Positions 23,229 through 34,200 of a stretch of DNA of 64,000 nucleotides are shown here, piece after piece. Every line of letters starts with the position of its first letter. Positions within the stretch are counted from its first letter, which is position 1. The notes below the pieces were generated by a model, which was not told the origin of the DNA, searched no databases, and saw nothing but the letters and a program-made list of their open reading frames with translations. This DNA is from Purpureocillium takamizusanense (lineage: Eukaryota > Ascomycota > Sordariomycetes > Hypocreales > Ophiocordycipitaceae): positions 2,108,001 to 2,172,000 of the forward strand of contig NC_063068.1 of NCBI RefSeq assembly GCF_022605165.1. Direction: 5' to 3'. The position numbers and the translations under genes were made by a program.

Positions 23229-24473
23229 ATGCGTCACAAAAAAGCGAGCTCCATGCTCATCGTTCTCGCCGGCGGTCTGGCCCGCACCGTCCAGGCCGCC
23301 GGCAGCACCGTCCAGCTCGTCAACGACACGGGCTGCGGGTGCTTCCTCACCAACGGCAGCGAGCCAACGTACTACGCGCGGCACATGTTCTTCGACTTTC
23401 GCGACCTGAACGAGTACGCGCGCGTGCCCGACGTCGTCACCAACGACACCGTCGCGTCGTATTCGCCTCCCACCAGCGACTACTTCGCCAGCGACACCTG
23501 GAACGACACCTGGCAGGTCCAGGGCTGGAGCAACCGCAACGGTAGCGCCGGGCGCGGCGGCGGCGGCGGCGGCAAAGGCGGCGCAGAGGGCCTCACGGGC
23601 GACGCAACCGTGCTCATGGTCAACTCGCCCAGCAACATCTACATCGAGAGGAACGGCCACGTCGAGGGCGACGGGCCGACGACGACGTACTTGACGCTGC
23701 GCACGAAGCGGCTCAAGGAGTTCCAGACGGCGGCCGAGTTCCAGGCGCAGGAGTCGCACTATCGCTTCCTCTCGCTGCGGATGATGGCCCGCACCGTGGG
23801 CGACCCAGGCGCCGTCTCGGCCGTCTTCACCTACCGGGAGGCGCCGTCGCTCAGCGACGTGCAAGAGGCCGACATCGAGATCCTCACGAGGGGCCCCCGC
23901 AACAAGATCCAGTACACGAACCAGCCGTCGTACCAGGACCAGAGCGGCGGCGACCACGACGGCGACAGCGGCGCCAACAACGGCGACGACCCCAGGGCGA
24001 CGCGCAACTCGACCATGCCCCACGGCCTGCGCTGGACCGACTGGGCCGTGCATCGCCTCGACTGGACGCCCCGGCGCAGCGTGTGGTTCGTCGACGGCGT
24101 CGAGGTCGCGAGCATCGACTTCCAGGTCCCGCGCGACGCGGCCGGCCTCAACATCAACTCGTGGAGCGACGGCGGCCAGTGGAGCGGCAACATGAGCGTC
24201 GGCGGCGAGTCCAAGCTGCAGGTGCAGTGGCTCGAGATGGTCTTCAACACCACGGCCGACCACGACGCCGCCGACAAAAAGGCCAAGCACCAGAAGCGCG
24301 CCACCGCCCGGTGCAAGGTCGTGTGCAGCATCGACGAGACGAACCGCACGGGTACCGCGGCCAAGCTCTGGGAGGGTGCCGCCGCCGCCAGGCCCTCGTC
24401 GACTGCCGGCACTACGCTGCTCTGGCTCTGTGCCTGCGTTGTGGGCTCGGCCATGTGGTTGTCGGCAGTCTGA
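23229..24473 (+). CDS. GH16-type glycoside hydrolase, probably GPI-anchored
   Basis: Single exon, 414 residues from the ATG at 23229. The N-terminus MRHKKASSMLIVLAGGLA then RTVQA is a signal peptide. The catalytic signature E-x-D-x-E of family 16 (beta-glucan and related hydrolases or transglycosylases with a ConA-like jelly roll) is intact as E213-A-D215-I-E217 in SDVQEADIEIL. The later blocks LRWTDWAVHRLDWTPRRSVW and FVDGVEVASIDFQVPRD also fit the fold. At least eight N-glycosylation sequons are present. The C-terminus has Ser/Ala/Gly residues followed by a hydrophobic tail (TTLLWLCACVVGSAMWLSAV), fitting a GPI signal and a cell-wall or membrane site. A Gly-rich run (about residue 110) and an H/D/G-rich insert (about 238-256) are low-complexity additions. 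Substrate cannot be told. Confidence 0.83.
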   Translation: MRHKKASSMLIVLAGGLARTVQAAGSTVQLVNDTGCGCFLTNGSEPTYYARHMFFDFRDLNEYARVPDVVTNDTVASYSPPTSDYFASDTWNDTWQVQGWSNRNGSAGRGGGGGGKGGAEGLTGDATVLMVNSPSNIYIERNGHVEGDGPTTTYLTLRTKRLKEFQTAAEFQAQESHYRFLSLRMMARTVGDPGAVSAVFTYREAPSLSDVQEADIEILTRGPRNKIQYTNQPSYQDQSGGDHDGDSGANNGDDPRATRNSTMPHGLRWTDWAVHRLDWTPRRSVWFVDGVEVASIDFQVPRDAAGLNINSWSDGGQWSGNMSVGGESKLQVQWLEMVFNTTADHDAADKKAKHQKRATARCKVVCSIDETNRTGTAAKLWEGAAAARPSSTAGTTLLWLCACVVGSAMWLSAV

Positions 24474-24485
24474 GGGCAACAACAA

Positions 24486-24568
24486 TCATCATCATCATCA
24501 CACACACACACGCACGCACGCACGCGCCCACACACACACACACACATATATATACATACACACACACG
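24486..24568. repeat. ATC, AC and CGCA microsatellite cluster
   Basis: An (ATC) run near 24486-24500 passes into AC repeats, a CGCA block and further AC/AT dinucleotides to about 24568, just after the GH16 stop. Likely 3' untranslated or intergenic. Confidence 0.8.
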
Positions 24569-25047
24569 TGTGGATGGCCCGTGTGTCAGGGAACCCGGCT
24601 TCTGCTTCCCCCGCCGGCAGACACGCCCAAGATTTTCACGGCGAGGCGTCGCTTGGCATCCTCATGGGGTGGCTTCGTGTAGTAACGGCATGTGGTGTAT
24701 GTATGAACTGTACGCGCGCACAGTCACCGCGCTTGCATGCAGGTCATGATGAGAGAGCGCACAGGTGCGTCCGGAAAGTGGTAGTAGCAGTAGTAGCAGT
24801 AGTAGTAGACGACGAGGGGAGCTCAGGAAGCTTCACCCCTCCCCTCCCATCCAGACCATGTACCTACCTTAGTACCTTGCCAATTGAAACAACATATACT
24901 ACGCTGACGTCGTTTCGTGACGACCACCTTTCGTACGGACACACACAAGGATGTCTGTCCCTTCAAGTGCCCCCGCGGCACCACAGTTCGCTTCACAACT
25001 ACGTATGTACTTTGAAAGAACCATCCGCTCCTCTAAACTCACAATGT

Positions 25048-25083
25048 GCCCTGCCCTGCCCTGCCCTGCCCTGCCCTGCCCTG
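25048..25083. repeat. CTGCC pentanucleotide array
   Basis: Six perfect CTGCC units plus partial copies. The same pentamer family (CCTGC/CCTGT) recurs as a longer array at 54261-54325. Confidence 0.85.
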
Positions 25084-25880
25084 TGCTGCCCCCGACGCGC
25101 CTCTCTCTCTCTCTCTATGGAATCGTTTCGCCGCCACTTCCTCTCTTCCCCCGGGCCCGTTCCGGTCCGGTCCGGTCGGTGATGCACAAAGTACCACGGG
25201 GCTCAATTGACGATGCCGATGATGACGATGATGCATCATCATCCCCCCGCGGCCGGCGTGCACGCCACACGCAGCGACGAGACGAGCACGGCATGGCGGC
25301 ACACGGCACAACAAAGCACACACATATGTAAGCCTAACCCAACAAGGCGCGCGAGAGGGCGCCCAAACCCCAACAGTCATCTCCCCCATCAGCGCCGCCG
25401 CCTTCGCCGCACTCACGATGATGATGCATCGATTGATGGGTCGTGGAACACAAGGTCCTGGGCGTACTTTATATTAGTGTACAGTAGATGCACTTACTAC
25501 TAATTACTGCACTTGGTCCCTAGTACGTACCTATGTACAGTAAGTGTATTCATACTTCGTACAGTACCACAACTTAGTAGGCAACGTATGCAGTTCGTTA
25601 GATGAGGACGGAAAAGCCCCCATCCCGCACCCCCCGCCCCGCCTCCATCCATTCACTACCCCAGCCCCCAGACCGTTCCCGTTCTGCTGTTTGTTCAGAC
25701 TGCGTACTCCCAGCGCGTTCATCATCAGCCCCCTTCCCCCCTTCCCCCAACGACAACAACAAACACACCACCGGGCAGCCCGCCATAGCCAGCCCGCCCG
25801 GTTCCCTGGCTCTTTCGCCATAACCACCCGCCTCCGCCGCCGTCATGGCTCTTGTCACTCCGCCGTTTGCGCCTCTCAAG

Positions 25881-25904
25881 GTTGTGTGTGTGTGTGTGTG
25901 TGTG
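25881..25904. repeat. GT dinucleotide tract
   Basis: A run of GT repeats. A small frame across it is only a repeat translation. Confidence 0.8.
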
Positions 25905-26039
25905 CGTGAAGGTGTGCGTTCTGCTGGCCCCGTCCCGCTCCTGTCGTTTCCCCCGTTCCGTCTGCACTCCGCCCACTACCCCTCGTGATCGTAAAGGGTT
26001 TCCCCCCCCCCTTCCGCCCCCTCCCCCGGCATGATGGCT

Positions 26040-26087
26040 CCTACTACGTACTACTACTACTACTACTACTAGGTACTACTACTACTG
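26040..26087. repeat. TAC trinucleotide array
   Basis: Imperfect TAC/ACT triplet array interrupted by GTAC and AGGTAC words. It belongs to the GTAC/TACC-rich intergenic motif class described in the findings. Confidence 0.75.
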
Positions 26088-27338
26088 TACCAAGGTACGC
26101 ACGTAGTACGTCCAACTACCGCTAGCAGGACTGCCAGCCAACCCACACCCGAGACACCAACCACTCCTCCTCCAAGGCATTCATCCCCACACCGACGCGG
26201 GGCGGGCGGCAAGCCTATGGTGTGCACAGAGAATGAAAGCGCGGCACAAGCGACGGCCATAATGCATGTCCCATTGCTCTGTCTTCGTTTCGTCTCATAA
26301 ATCGTACTATGCCAAGAAAAAAAACGACAGCCTTCCGGTACAACAACAACAAGACAACCAAGGCCATGTACATGAAGTGAAGCCCACATATGTCCACCCA
26401 CTCGGAAGTCGACAACACATTCCAACCCACATGTACTCGAAATGACACGAATACTCATTGACAAAGACACGCTACAGGGCTATTCTTCCAGCCGAAGCCA
26501 CAGCGAGCGTGGCCCCTTTTCTTTGTTGGTTTGCGGTGCCGTCCGTCAGTGATGAGCGCGGCCGGCTACCCATCCCAGCCCATAAACGCCAGAAGCCGAG
26601 CGTTATAGTAAACACTTTTGATTAAACCTTTCCCGGTATTTTTGTTCTTTTTTGAGTCCGCCTTTGCAGAGCATATAGCCATGGGTATATTCGCACCATC
26701 TTCCCGAGAGGTGCGGCACCACGAAGGCGCTGGCGTTGGAGAAATTCCATATTGCGAAAAGCGCGCGTCAAAAGTAACATTCGTAAAACAACGACATTGT
26801 CGAGAAGCCGGACTGTCCGGCAGCGTCCCTCAGCATCTAATATTGACACATGCCGAGTCTGACGCTTATAAATCGAGATGGGACCCTCTTCGAAGTGCCA
26901 GAAAACCCCCCACCCAGAGTGGCAACTCAGACTCGCAATGGAGGCTGGCATATCTAGGCAGGTAGACCGCACACAGATTGACCGTATCGCCTAAACAGGT
27001 GCGGCGGCAAAGAGAAGTGGCGGTTGCAAAAGCAGGCATCGCTCGTGGTCCATTTGCGTCCCGTCCAGTCATCGGGTTTTCGCGGCGGAGCGGGTTGAAG
27101 CCAGCGTACGGGTCTTGGCGTACAGGCGGTATACGATTGCCATCATCGATCCACCACCATGGATTGCCATGGCGCCGCTTCGGTCGTTACCGGATGATCG
27201 TGGATGGGCTGCCCGCCCCGTCACGTTTGGGTCCTAGCCAAATGAAGCAGAGACACTGCAGGCCAACCACCTAGGCTCTGAACAGCAGCATGCTCTAACC
27301 TCGCTGGAGTCCCATCACCCAGCTGCAGCTCGGGATAG

Positions 27339-28877
27339 TCACCGCAGGTTTGGTTGGTCGAACTGAAACTGCTGGTGGTTCGGAAAGGCCATACTGGCGC
27401 TCAGACCGAAGGGGTCCCAGTCTAGGTTCTGGCCCAAAAGCTGTGTCATGGACGGGAACGGCTGATGGGCGGCGGATACGGCATCATGGGGTTGCGAGAC
27501 GTGTCCAGGCGCGGTCGACGTGGGCGAGAGAAGCATCGTCTGCTGGTTGTCTGAGTTGAAAGCGCTGGCGTAGTGGCCGCCACCGTTGGGTGTATCAAGC
27601 TCCGAGTCGTCGACCATGTCGTTCTGTCCGTCGTACTCGTGTTCTATGATGCGTTAGTCTGAGTTTGCCGAATCGCCGGGAAAGAGAGGGTTTCTCGCGC
27701 ACCAAGCTGCTCAATGTGGTTCTGAAACGCCGGGGTTGGATAATAGGATGCTCCTTGTCCAAGAGATTGGTTTCGAGGTCCAGTCCCAGACTGCATCATG
27801 GATCTCGCCGGGGCGTTCGCGTTGGACGTCGGCATGGGCTGCCGCGGCAAACCAGTCACGGAGCCCCGCAGCGAGATGCTGTCGGACGGGGCGGGGGAGA
27901 AGGCAGATCCAACATTGGTCGTTGGCGAGTTGGCGTGCGATGATGGCGCCGGTCGACTCTTGGGGGAAGTGGCAGACTTGTGCGGGGGAAGGGATGTGTT
28001 GAGGGGCGTCGTCACAGGCTCTGCCTTGGGAGCAATGCTCGAGTTGGACTTGCGAGACTGGTGATGGCGGTTCAGGATGGCACGCTGGATTGTGGGCGGC
28101 TGCACCAGGTTCTGGGGCATGTGCGTGGGCCCCAAATCGGGGCTGCCCGTCTTTGCGTGGAGCTCAGCCTGGACATCAATGCCTAGTTTAGAGTCGACGC
28201 GTTAGCGATGCAATCAAAGCCCAAGAGCGGCCGCGTTGGTCGGGGGACTGCGGAGGGCCGTGGTACCTTTCTCGAGAAGAATACGCTCGAGGAGAGAATT
28301 CTTGTAGCGGAGCATCAGGCACTCCTCAGCGGCGTTGCGATGAGCAGTCTGGAGATTGTGAAGGTTGGACTCGTGGACGCGGATGGTCTCCTCGAGCTGC
28401 TTGATGTATTCGGTGCGGCGCTCGCGGAAGGCAGCCTGGGCCTGGCGGTTCCTCTGCTTGCGCTCCTCCGAGGTGGCATAAATCTGGGGAATTAAGGTTG
28501 GCACGTCAGCGCATGTCTCGCCTCTGCGTGCGACAGTCGCACAACGAATTGAGCGATCGGCACCGAGCCAATTGGGCTGATTGGGGCGGCGGCCGGGTTG
28601 TGTGACGAAGCGCAACGTCGGTCCGCGCTGTAGGATGACGCAGAACAACGTGACTAGAGCGCCGGGGGCCCGCGTTCAGACGAGTGAGGGGCAGGAAGAG
28701 TAGACTCACGGGCTTTCGGCCGCCCTTTCGCTTGGGCTGCTGGGGATCCTGGGGGGCGTTGGGGTTGGCGGCAGCAGGCGGGTTCTGGTCTCTCTCGGGG
28801 GTTGAATCGACCGAGTCGTCGGACTCGTCCCGGCGGGCAGGGTTCGGCTTGTTATCGATGGACATCTTGTCTGCCAT
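27339..28877 (-). CDS. kapC: bZIP transcription factor KapC (AP-1-like)
   Basis: Nuclear bZIP factor of the fungal Pap1/Yap-like class; KapC takes its name from Aspergillus. Four exons on the minus strand: 28877-28710, 28483-28267, 28182-27703 and 27643-27339. The introns have GTGAGT, GTACCA and GTGCGC donors with CAG or TAG acceptors, and all phases close, giving 389 residues. The bZIP begins after a Lys/Arg-rich G-G-R-K-P: IYATSEERKQRNRQAQAAFR (residues 57-76), whose N-x-x-A-Q-x-x-F-R core is the DNA-contact motif of the Yap class, followed by a leucine-zipper coiled coil to about residue 129. IDVQAELHAKTGSPDLGPTH follows directly, as I recall for KapC. The rest is Ser/Pro/Gln-rich and disordered, with a D-W-D-P-F motif near the end. 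Upstream lies a CAG-rich leader region. Confidence 0.9.
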
Positions 28878-29177
28878 CCCTCTGGCGGCGTGGCGATGGT
28901 GACGCGGGGGCCTCTCGGCAAGACGGACAGCCGCAGCGCGGCAGAACGCCCCAGGGTCTCGAAAAACAAAACGGCGGGGTGACGGTACCAACGGAGGGCA
29001 CGTCGGGAGGTGCTATCTTATCGCGGGCGGAAAAAGGAAGCGGTTGCGGAGGATGACACTCGCAGTCGCAGGATGGCGATGGGCAACGAGCGAGTCGAGT
29101 TGCGCCGTGATCGGTAGAGGCAAGGTTTTCCCTTGTGTGGTGGTGGACGGTGTCGACTGGTGCTGGGAGTGCTAGTG

Positions 29178-29181
<4 letters not shown>

Positions 29182-29222
<41 letters not shown>
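29182..29222. repeat. TGC/CAG trinucleotide repeat upstream of kapC
   Basis: About 13 uninterrupted TGC units (CAG on the kapC sense strand), roughly 300 bases upstream of the kapC ATG. Probably in its leader or promoter rather than coding. Confidence 0.85.
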
Positions 29223-29223
<1 letters not shown>

Positions 29224-29230
29224 GTCTGTT

Positions 29231-29261
<31 letters not shown>

Positions 29262-29290
29262 GTTATGGTGGTGGTGGTGGTAGTGGTGGG
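29231..29290. repeat. GGC then GGT triplet tract
   Basis: About nine to ten GGC units change into GGT/GTG-rich triplets. It is adjacent to the TGC repeat; together they make a 110-base triplet island. Confidence 0.8.
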
Positions 29291-30277
29291 TGGTGCAGGG
29301 GGGGAGAAACCTGGCTGCTGGTCCCCAGCAATGGCAGTGGGCAGGGCGTCTGCGGCGGCTAAGGGCGGGCAGGACAGGCGCCTGCAGCGGCGGCGGCGGG
29401 GGAGTCAGCGGTCGACGCGAGATCGGGGCCACGGCCAACGCTGCTCTTTTGCAAGACTCGGTGCTCGCTGGCAAGCAGCTCTTGGAAAGGACAAGGGAGG
29501 GCGAGATCAAGACAGAAGCGACCCGTTGGAGTCGATGTCAACAAGCCTCTCTGGGGACGGGACGGGTTAACAAGGAAGGACGGGACTTGTGAGGGCAGCG
29601 CCCCGGGGTCTTTTATGTAATGACAACGGCAAAGAGGGGTCCCCGTCTGGAGGTGGTGCTGGCTGATGAGGATGGCGGGTGCTGTGCAAGGCCAGCCGGC
29701 CGGCCAGCCAGCTGGGGGGTGGGCACCGGCGGCGGCGGCGGCGGCGGCATCCATTGCATGGCGGGCAGGCATGGCATGGCATGGGGAGAGAGAGAGAGAG
29801 GGCCGCGATGGAGGGATGGAGGGAGGGGCGCCTTGGCTGGGCCTGGCCTGGCCTGGGGTCCCGTCCGGGCCCCAGTCCCCTCCCACGCCAGGTTCGGGTT
29901 CCAGGTTGCCCTGCTGGCTGGCTGCGCCGACTGCACCGGCTGCGCTGGGCTCCCCTCATTGAGCATCGTGGGCTGGCCGTGAATCCATGCTGGCTCCTCC
30001 TCCGCGAGCCCACCCCCAGCCAGTCACAGCCCTGGGCCCCGGGCCAGTGGAGCGAGCCCGGCGATGCTGGATTGGGAGGCGTGGAGCCCCTCCCTCCCCC
30101 CCCCAATCCCCATTTTGCGTGCATGGCAATGCGTGCGCGAGCTTCGACGACGACTGTCGCGGCGGTGGACGGCGGGTACGAATCTGGCTGCTCAGAACAT
30201 GTATGGAAGCCTAATTACAGCGTCTGGCTCTGCGGGAGAAGGACGGGCTCGGGCCTGGGACTCGGACTGGAGAGGGG

Positions 30278-30400
30278 GACGTGTGTGTGTGTGCCTATGT
30301 GCAGGTGTGCAGGTATGTTCCTACCTGTGTGTCTGCCTGCGTATGCGTGGTGTGTGTGTGCGTGTGTGTGAGTGTGTTTGTGTGTGTGCGCGCGCGTGCG
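30278..30400. repeat. Imperfect GT-rich tract
   Basis: Degenerate GTGTGT/TGCGTG sequence over about 120 bases. Frames across it are low-complexity artefacts. Confidence 0.65.
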
Positions 30401-31163
30401 GGCGCAGGCTCTGGAGGCTCCCAGGCTTGTGCAGAGATTGGGATGGGAATGTATGCTGTGGATGTGCGTGTAGCAGTAGCAGCAGTAGTCGTCGTAGTAG
30501 TCGTACGTATGTACGTACGGGCCCGGTGCAGGAGCGAGCAGACTCGCGAACGCACGTATGAGCACGTTCGCGCCGCCGACACGGACCTGGTGGACGCGCT
30601 GTGAGGTGCTGCGCTGCGCTACGCTGTGCTGGTGGATTGGATTGGGATGAGTGAATGTGGATGCCGCCGCCCGCTCCGAGTTGTTGGTGCATGCATGCCT
30701 CTACATTGATGGAGATTCAATGGATACCTTACCGTACATGATGCGGACGGCCTGGGGTGGTTCCTGCTGCGACGTACCGCCTGCGCCGAACCCACCAGCG
30801 CTCCCGCTAGCGGCGCCCCATCCATCGTCACCTGGCCCTTCCAAGCTCCTCCCAAGCCCCCGCCTCCACCACCCCTCATCTCGTTGCCCACAGGCCACAC
30901 GAGGCACCCTGTGGTTCCGCCGCCGGCCCAGGCACGACGCCCAGTGACCGACGCACTGCTTGAAGTATTCAGTTAGCACGGATGGGTCGCGCCATCCATC
31001 CATCCATGATGCCCTGCCTTCGTCTTCCTTGCCTCGTGTCTTGTCTCGTCGTCCACCACTGTGCCCTCGCGAGGCGCCCGCCGGTTGCTGCGCTGGGCGT
31101 TTTGAGTAGTAGGCCTCGCCGCCGCACCGAATTTCACCATCAGAGAGAGACACGGACGCCAAT

Positions 31164-31216
31164 GTCGACGCAGCGCAGACGTCGACGCCGACGCAGACGT
31201 AGACGCAGCCGCAGCC
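31164..31216. repeat. GACGCA-type hexamer repeat
   Basis: Imperfect units of GACGCA/GACGTA/GACGCC over about 50 bases in otherwise unique intergenic DNA. Confidence 0.6.
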
Positions 31217-34200
31217 ACAGACGATGGCACGGCCCCCCACCTCTGCCTCACCTTGACCTCACCTCGTCCTCTTTGCTTCCTCGCCGGCACCCGTGAATGC
31301 AGGCAACGCGGATAATTAGGTGCTCTGGGTGAAAGTAGCCAGACGCCAGAGGACAGGGACGGGACGTTTGCCATGGAAGGAGCGGAGACTTGGGAGTTGC
31401 TCGCTTGCGCCGATCTGGTCGTTCCCGCAGACGGTCGGTCCCCGCCAAGTCCTGAATCCTTGAAGCGCCTGCATTACACCATTCGTGATCCTGGCGTGGT
31501 CCTCGTTTTCATGCAGACGGCATCTTTGCGAATCTCGCTCTATAAGAAACGTCATGCTTCCCACATGCTCTTGGCCTTGCTCGGTTCCCGCCTGGTACCC
31601 GCTCGATGGCTGTCAGTCCTCGTCATCCGGCTTCACGAGACAGACTCTGAGGCCGCTGACCTGCGACATTCCGTTGGGCCAGACGGGCGCCTTCTCATCC
31701 TGACGAGCCTTTCTGTAGTTGCCCCAGAGGCAGGCGCCGAGAACCGGCCACGAGTCTGAATGGCGCAAAGCCATGCCGTCTCGTCTACGCCCGCTAGTCG
31801 AGGTGCTGACACGAGTGGAAATAGTACATGCTACGAGTACACGGCCAACATGAAAGCCCAAGTTACCTCCAGACGACCTGGAGTGGCCAAAGTCGGCCTG
31901 ACCATGGAGCGCGTGTGAGTGGGTTCAGCCAAGTATCGTGCGGGTATCGCTGCTCCAAGCCACACCATGCCCGCAACTGACAAGTCCGACGAGCCGCCCG
32001 GCTGGTGGGCACCTCGTCTTCGTCACCTTGACGCCTTGGTTTGACCGTGGTGTGGTGGCCTGGCTTGGATCGCAAGGGGTCCCGCGGCGAGGTGGAAGGC
32101 CCGCCGCCTGACGCTGGCCGCTTCTCCGTCGTGGTTGACATTCAATGCCTCGTCTGACGAGTGCGTGCGGAGCCTCGCACTCGCTGACGCCGACGCAGAA
32201 GGAAGCCTCCAGGGCACGGCCGAAGAAGTCGAGCACAGGCTGCCGCATAAAGGACGGCCTGAACGACATGGCCGTCGGGGGCGGAAAAGTCTGTTGGGAG
32301 GAACGACTATAACCAGCGCGAGACTAGTCAAGCACGCCCTCTGGACCGAAAACTGCAAGGCCGCATCATGGCCCAAGGAGACACGGGAGGCACATATCCA
32401 TCTGTCGCTGGCGAGAGGACCGAGGGGTCCGAGTCCAACAAGGTGATTGATTACCGTTCGCTCTGAAGATCAGACCCATCGACAATGTGCCGGCCGAGTC
32501 GCGCAATGACGAGAGCGATGCGCGGCGATGCGCATCTACATGCTCCTTGCGGATGCGCCACGAGCCCCGTTCCCGCCCTGTGAGACTGAGCCGATCGTCA
32601 GAAGTGGCCGACCTGCCGGACCGGCCAGGCGAGGCGGACAGTGCGGCGGCCCTTGATGGCTCACAGCTCCGAGGCCAGGGATCCCGGCCAATGGCAACGG
32701 CGTCTCTGTCGAGCCATTGTGCAGTGGATGGAGGGCTGCTGGGTCAGGGGACTTGCACAACGGCTGAGTAGGTAGGTAACTATTAGAAGGACGGACTCTA
32801 CGTTGCACTACGTACAGACTTGGCTACTGAAGCAGTCCCACGTCTGCATCGACCGGGCGCCTAGGACGTGCAAATACCATCCGCTCTGGGCAGGAGGCTC
32901 TCCGCGCCGATCAAGGGGACAGACGGGTACGTAGTCTAACAATAAATCTGTAGTAAGGAGGCGATTCTCGTGGGAGACGCGCTTGCCTCTTTGGCACAAA
33001 CGTGTCTCGGGACGCGGACGAGCGAGCGGTTTGGAGGTTTGACCTCGTGACCTGCATGCCGTGCCTGTTTCCAAACCCAGCGGCACTGTGTAACTCCATC
33101 CCGGAGGGGGATACGTACGTACATGCGAAGTACGAGAGCCACATGCCTCCATCCAACCGTCCACGCAGCCAAGGCGCGCCCACCAGGTCGACCACAAGTC
33201 GGAGCGCGGCGCGTATTCCACTTAGTACGTGGAGGAGGCGCCCGTGGGATCAATAGCGAGCGAGCGCGGCGGCGGAGGCGGCGGGTGGGGCGACGGGCTG
33301 CGGCAGGTGTAGGTCACTACTGACTGGTACTTCGCACTTGTTGGTGCGTGGGTCCCCGCCCCCCGCCCTGAGCAGATGAGCAGTTCGTCCACCTCCGCGG
33401 CCGATGTCGCGAAGGAGGGACAGAAAAAAAATTCTTCCCCTGGCCGGTTGGCAAGCGCCGCCTGGCGGACCACGACCACCTCACGACCGCACACTGGCGT
33501 GACGCGGAAGAGCCACAGCCGACGGCCCCCCCGACTGAAGGGCCATGAAGGGAGGTGCTGAAAATCTACTACCATTCAGTTGCTCAGCTCCTCAGCAGGT
33601 CCCTACCACCCTGCCAGGTACCTGCCTGGGTCACAGCACAGCGTCGCTCGCAACCAGCCAGAGCAACGGGCAGGACAGTGTTTGCCCATGTGAGGTACAG
33701 TGAGCGTCGGTGCCTGACCCACACGTGGGTTTCCACAGCGGTCGTGCCAACCTTGGAACGGAACGAACGAACAGCCTTGGAAGCCCATTGTAAGGTAGGA
33801 AGGGTTAGTAGGTACCTACCTGTAGGTAGGATCAACTGGCACAATGCCCGCCCGTTTCGGGGCTGGCAGTGGGCAGGCGGCGCGCACGCCTTACAGCAGA
33901 TCTGGCCTGCCCGTTGTGGGGAGGGCCCGCGGGCACGGGTTCGACGACGACGACACTGGCGTCGCCCGTTTCTGACATCTGCGACCGCCGCCAACGCAAC
34001 GCAATGGAAGCGGGCGGTTCGCGCGTGTTTTCCCAGGACGGGCAGGTTGATGCATCCATGGGATTCAGGCCAGCACCACCACCTCATGCCCAGCAAACAC
34101 TGCCTTGGTGACTTGGATACAGGACAGCACGTCCACTGAACAGCACATGCTTTCCCCTCCATGCCTCTGAGGTGGCGCTGTTGGGTGTTGGGTGCCGGCC

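Larger units (their letters stand above)
24474..27338. other. Repeat-rich gene-free stretch, convergent side
   Basis: No supported gene between the GH16 stop (plus) and the kapC stop (minus). It contains (ATC)n and (AC)n tracts, a CTGCC pentamer array, a GT tract and a TAC array, listed separately, plus GTAC-rich words near 25520-25565 and 26040-26110. Apparent frames in it are mostly translations of repeats. Confidence 0.5.

Noticed and set aside
22977..24485. A 502-codon open frame antisense to the GH16 gene
   Set aside because: High third-position GC of the GH16 gene keeps the opposite strand open; the sequence is V/A/R/G-rich without any family.
29172..29510. Polyglutamine-ending minus-strand frame
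   Set aside because: The poly-Gln, poly-Arg and poly-His are just the CAG/GCC/CAC triplet repeats; no independent coding evidence.
31613..31861. Minus-strand frame with a protein-like C-terminus
   Set aside because: Short, no family recognised, no splice site found to extend it.
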